A stretch of 35,146 bases of DNA, taken from contig CACYHW010000020.1 in the NCBI GenBank assembly GCA_902774335.1, forward strand, positions 1 to 35,146, written 5' to 3'. Below the pieces are notes generated by a model. That model was not told the origin of the DNA and did no database searches. It was given only the letters and a program-made list of their open reading frames with translations. This document shows, piece by piece, positions 32,865 through 35,146 of the stretch. Origin of the DNA: an uncultured Bacteroidales bacterium. Lineage in GTDB: Bacteria > Bacteroidota > Bacteroidia > Bacteroidales > Bacteroidaceae. The position numbers and the translations under genes are program-made. Every line of letters begins with the position of its first letter. Position 1 is the first letter of the stretch.

Positions 32865-33743
32865 ATGAGTACCTATTTTGCCCCATCAGAACTTATCATC
32901 AATGATGACGGTTCATGCTTTCATCTGCATCTCAAACCCGAACAGCTGGCCGACAAGGTTATTCTTGTGGGTGATCCCGGCCGCGTGGACACCATTGCCA
33001 AACTGTTTGACAGCATTGAATGCACCGTCAGCAACCGCGAGTTCCGCACCGCAACAGGTCTTTACAAAGGCAAACGCATCACCGTGCAGTCCACCGGTAT
33101 CGGCTGTGACAACATAGACATAGTCATCAACGAGTTGGACACCTTGGCCAACATAGACTACGCCACCCGCACCGAGAAACCCGTGCACCGCACACTTGAT
33201 ATAGTACGCATAGGTACCTGCGGAGGCCTTCAACCCTACACCCCGCTGGGCACATACCTCTGCTCGGTCAAGAGCATCGGCTTTGACGGACTGCTTAACT
33301 TCTATGCCGGCCGCGACAGCGTCTGCGACCTTGCTTTTGAGCGCGCCTTCATAGCCCACATGGAGTGGTCCACCAAAAAAGGCGCACCATACGTAGCCAA
33401 CGCCAATCCCGACCTTTTAAAGCGTATTATGGCCGATGACGACAGGATGGTACCCGGCGTAACCATAGCCTGCAACGGATTCTACGGACCGCAGGGACGC
33501 GTGCTGCGCGCACCGCTGGCCGATCCCAACCAGAACGCCAAGGTTGAGAGTTTTGAGTACAAGGGCATGCGTATAACCAACTTTGAGATGGAGAGCTCGG
33601 CCGTAGCCGGACTGTCCGCACTGTTGGGACACCGCGCCATGACAGTCTGCATGGTAATAGCCAACCGCTACGCCAAAGAGATGAACACAGACTACAAGCC
33701 CCTGATGAAGGAACTGATAATCCGTATCCTTGACCGCATCTAA
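32865..33743 (+). CDS. nucleoside phosphorylase (uridine phosphorylase-like)
   Basis: A 292-aa protein of the PNP/UDP phosphorylase family. Motifs: VILVGDPGRVDTIAKLFD (phosphate loop near the start), STGIGCDNIDIVINEL, IVRIGTCGGLQP (the GTCG motif), FYGPQGR and TNFEMESSAVAGLSALLG (about 238-255, whose MES residues contact the nucleoside ribose). It splits a nucleoside with phosphate into base and ribose-1-phosphate for salvage. The exact base preference is not certain. The gene begins 5 nt after the TPR gene and its TAA directly precedes the GTG of mnmE. Confidence 0.9.
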   Translation: MSTYFAPSELIINDDGSCFHLHLKPEQLADKVILVGDPGRVDTIAKLFDSIECTVSNREFRTATGLYKGKRITVQSTGIGCDNIDIVINELDTLANIDYATRTEKPVHRTLDIVRIGTCGGLQPYTPLGTYLCSVKSIGFDGLLNFYAGRDSVCDLAFERAFIAHMEWSTKKGAPYVANANPDLLKRIMADDDRMVPGVTIACNGFYGPQGRVLRAPLADPNQNAKVESFEYKGMRITNFEMESSAVAGLSALLGHRAMTVCMVIANRYAKEMNTDYKPLMKELIIRILDRI

Positions 33744-35105
33744 GTGACAGTAAACGACGATACAATCTGTGCTGTGGCAACCCGCGCCGGAGGAGCGCTG
33801 GGTGTGGTCCGCGTATCGGGCCCCGATGCCATACGCCTTACCGACAGCATATTCCGCTCCGCTTCAAGACATCCGCTTGCCAGCGCCGCGCCCTACTCTC
33901 TCTGTTACGGACAAATAGTAGACGGCACGGGTTCTGTGATTGATGATGTGCTGGTAAGCGTGTTCCGCGCACCGCACTCCTTTACCGGACAGGACAGCAC
34001 CGAGATATCATGTCACGGATCACAGTACATACTCCAGAAAGTCTGCCAGTTGCTCATGGGTGCAGGATGCCGTCAGGCAGAGCCGGGCGAATACACCCAG
34101 CGTGCCTTCCTTAACGGCAAGATGGACCTGAGCCAGGCCGAGGCTGTGGCCGATCTAATAGCATCCACATCGGCCGCATCACACCGTCTGGCCATGAACC
34201 AGATGAAGGGCGGATTCAGCCGCGAGCTGCGCTCCCTGCGTGACCAGCTGCTGCAATTCACATCACTCATAGAGCTGGAACTTGATTTCAGTGAAGAGGA
34301 TGTGGAGTTTGCCGACCGCTCACAGCTGGAACAGCTGGCAGAGCAGATAGAAAATGTCATAACCCGCCTAGCCGACTCATTCAGCACAGGCGATGCAATA
34401 CGCAACGGAGTTCCCGTAGCAATAATAGGCCAGACCAACACCGGTAAGAGCACCCTTCTGAACCAGCTGCTGCATGATGACCGTGCGCTGGTAAGCGATA
34501 TCCAGGGTACCACCCGCGACAGCATCGAGGACACCACCACCATAGGCGGCGTGCTGTTCCGCTTTATAGATACCGCCGGAATCCGTCAGACTACCGATAC
34601 GGTTGAGTCCATGGGAATTGAACGCTCCTACCGCAAGGCCCGTGAGGCCAGCATCATTCTCTGGATGACCGATGAGGCCCACCCCGCAGATGCTGAAACA
34701 GAGAATAAGATTTTGGAGTTATCGGCCGGCAAGCATCTTATCCGCGTCCACAACAAATGTGATGATGCATCAGCTCTGCCCCAGCCCACAGATACGGACG
34801 TTTGGATATCGGCCAAATACGGATACGGACTTGAGCAGTTGAATGACCTTTTGGTCAAGGCCGCCGCTATCCCGGAAATCAGTGAGCAGGATGTGATTGT
34901 AACCAACATGCGTCATTACGAATCCTTAATCAAGGCACAGGAGTGCATACGCCGCGTCCGCCAGGGCCTAAAGGACCGCATATCAGGCGATTTCCTGAGT
35001 CAGGACATCCGCCAGTGCATCCACCACCGCTCCACCATCACCGGCGATATCACCACCGATGACATCTTAGGCAACATCTTCAGCCACTTCTGCATCGGAA
35101 AGTAG
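33744..35105 (+). CDS. mnmE: tRNA uridine-5-carboxymethylaminomethyl(34) synthesis GTPase MnmE
   Basis: 453 aa, GTG start directly after the previous TAA; TVNDDTICAVATRAGGALGVVRVSG is a standard MnmE opening, so the GTG is well supported. N-terminal tetrahydrofolate-binding domain (1-118, with GEYTQRAFLNGKMDLSQAEA at 115-134). Helical domain with an inserted G domain: G1 GQTNTGKS (229-236), G2 GTTRD (255-259), G3 DTAG (276-279), G4 NKCD (337-340). It ends FCIGK with the conserved Cys451. With MnmG it modifies the wobble uridine of certain tRNAs. Complete. Confidence 0.96.
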   Translation: MTVNDDTICAVATRAGGALGVVRVSGPDAIRLTDSIFRSASRHPLASAAPYSLCYGQIVDGTGSVIDDVLVSVFRAPHSFTGQDSTEISCHGSQYILQKVCQLLMGAGCRQAEPGEYTQRAFLNGKMDLSQAEAVADLIASTSAASHRLAMNQMKGGFSRELRSLRDQLLQFTSLIELELDFSEEDVEFADRSQLEQLAEQIENVITRLADSFSTGDAIRNGVPVAIIGQTNTGKSTLLNQLLHDDRALVSDIQGTTRDSIEDTTTIGGVLFRFIDTAGIRQTTDTVESMGIERSYRKAREASIILWMTDEAHPADAETENKILELSAGKHLIRVHNKCDDASALPQPTDTDVWISAKYGYGLEQLNDLLVKAAAIPEISEQDVIVTNMRHYESLIKAQECIRRVRQGLKDRISGDFLSQDIRQCIHHRSTITGDITTDDILGNIFSHFCIGK

Positions 35106-35112
35106 ATTCTGC

Positions 35113-35130
35113 GTGGGAAAGTGAACCCAC
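35113..35130. other. small dyad after mnmE
   Basis: GTGGG (35113-35117) and CCCAC (35126-35130) with an 8-nt loop. No T tract follows, so I do not call a terminator; the window ends 16 bases later. Confidence 0.3.
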
Positions 35131-35146
35131 TGCAAAGATAATTATA

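Noticed and set aside
35133-35140. Minus-strand TATCTTTG -7 box after mnmE
   Set aside because: It would drive antisense transcription into mnmE with no gene to serve; the context to the right is outside the window, so it cannot be judged.

Overview
The window reads as a chromosomal segment of an anaerobic, saccharolytic Bacteroidales bacterium (phylum Bacteroidota), probably from a gut or rumen. Evidence: several starts are preceded by the Bacteroidota -7 box TAnnTTTG, sometimes with a TTTG-like -33 box about 19-20 nt upstream. Shine-Dalgarno sites are scarce. The gene content includes two TonB-dependent receptors, DUF4270, 6-bladed beta-propeller and FAS1 lipoproteins, a sodium-pumping methylmalonyl-CoA decarboxylase operon and the three-gene glycogen cluster typical of the order. 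I cannot assign genus or species.

Layout. 1-1305 (minus): a DUF2520 oxidoreductase-like protein and a nitroreductase, translationally coupled, with the first codons of a third gene at the window edge. 1441-6107 (plus): a two-FAS1-domain lipoprotein and an 804-aa TonB-dependent receptor. 6219-8204 (minus): a secreted GH51 arabinofuranosidase. 8434-9373 (plus): a GNAT acetyltransferase and a 58-aa membrane protein. 9421-11433 (minus): a second, BtuB-like receptor, divergent from a GH10 xylanase lipoprotein (11618-12934). With the GH51 enzyme this suggests arabinoxylan use. 12994-15457: a propeller lipoprotein and a NUC1-type endonuclease, bracketed by inverted arrays of an 83-bp repeat. 15573-19882 (plus): methylmalonyl-CoA epimerase plus the four-subunit decarboxylase, which makes propionyl-CoA (the last step towards propionate) and exports sodium. 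20019-21193 (minus): panD and panC, supplying pantothenate for CoA. 21319-23574 (plus): a short GT5-type glycogen synthase domain and a DUF4270 lipoprotein. 23707-28252 (minus): GH57, GT4 and debranching enzyme, the glycogen operon. 28415-30763 (plus): a fused NfnA/NfnB-like flavoprotein. 30992-31360 (minus): a DUF486 membrane protein. 31423-35105 (plus): a TPR/PD40-like protein, a nucleoside phosphorylase and mnmE, tightly packed.

The genes themselves are mostly recognisable families. The least explained material lies between them. Three separate families of structured intergenic repeats each occur twice: (1) a long RAYT/REP-like palindrome at 6123-6190 and 9071-9134; (2) inverted arrays of an 83-bp unit at 12994-13158 and 15154-15457; (3) a terminator hairpin bracketed by inverted AATTGAG/AATTGAA heptads at 19886-20020 and 23577-23713. 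In families 1 and 3 the two copies differ by paired, compensatory substitutions, which suggests selection on the folded form. Among the proteins, the unusual points are a biotin carrier with two complete biotinyl domains, and a xylanase whose catalytic barrel carries a Gly/Phe/Gln-rich insertion. No rRNA, tRNA, transposase, integrase or CRISPR array was seen.
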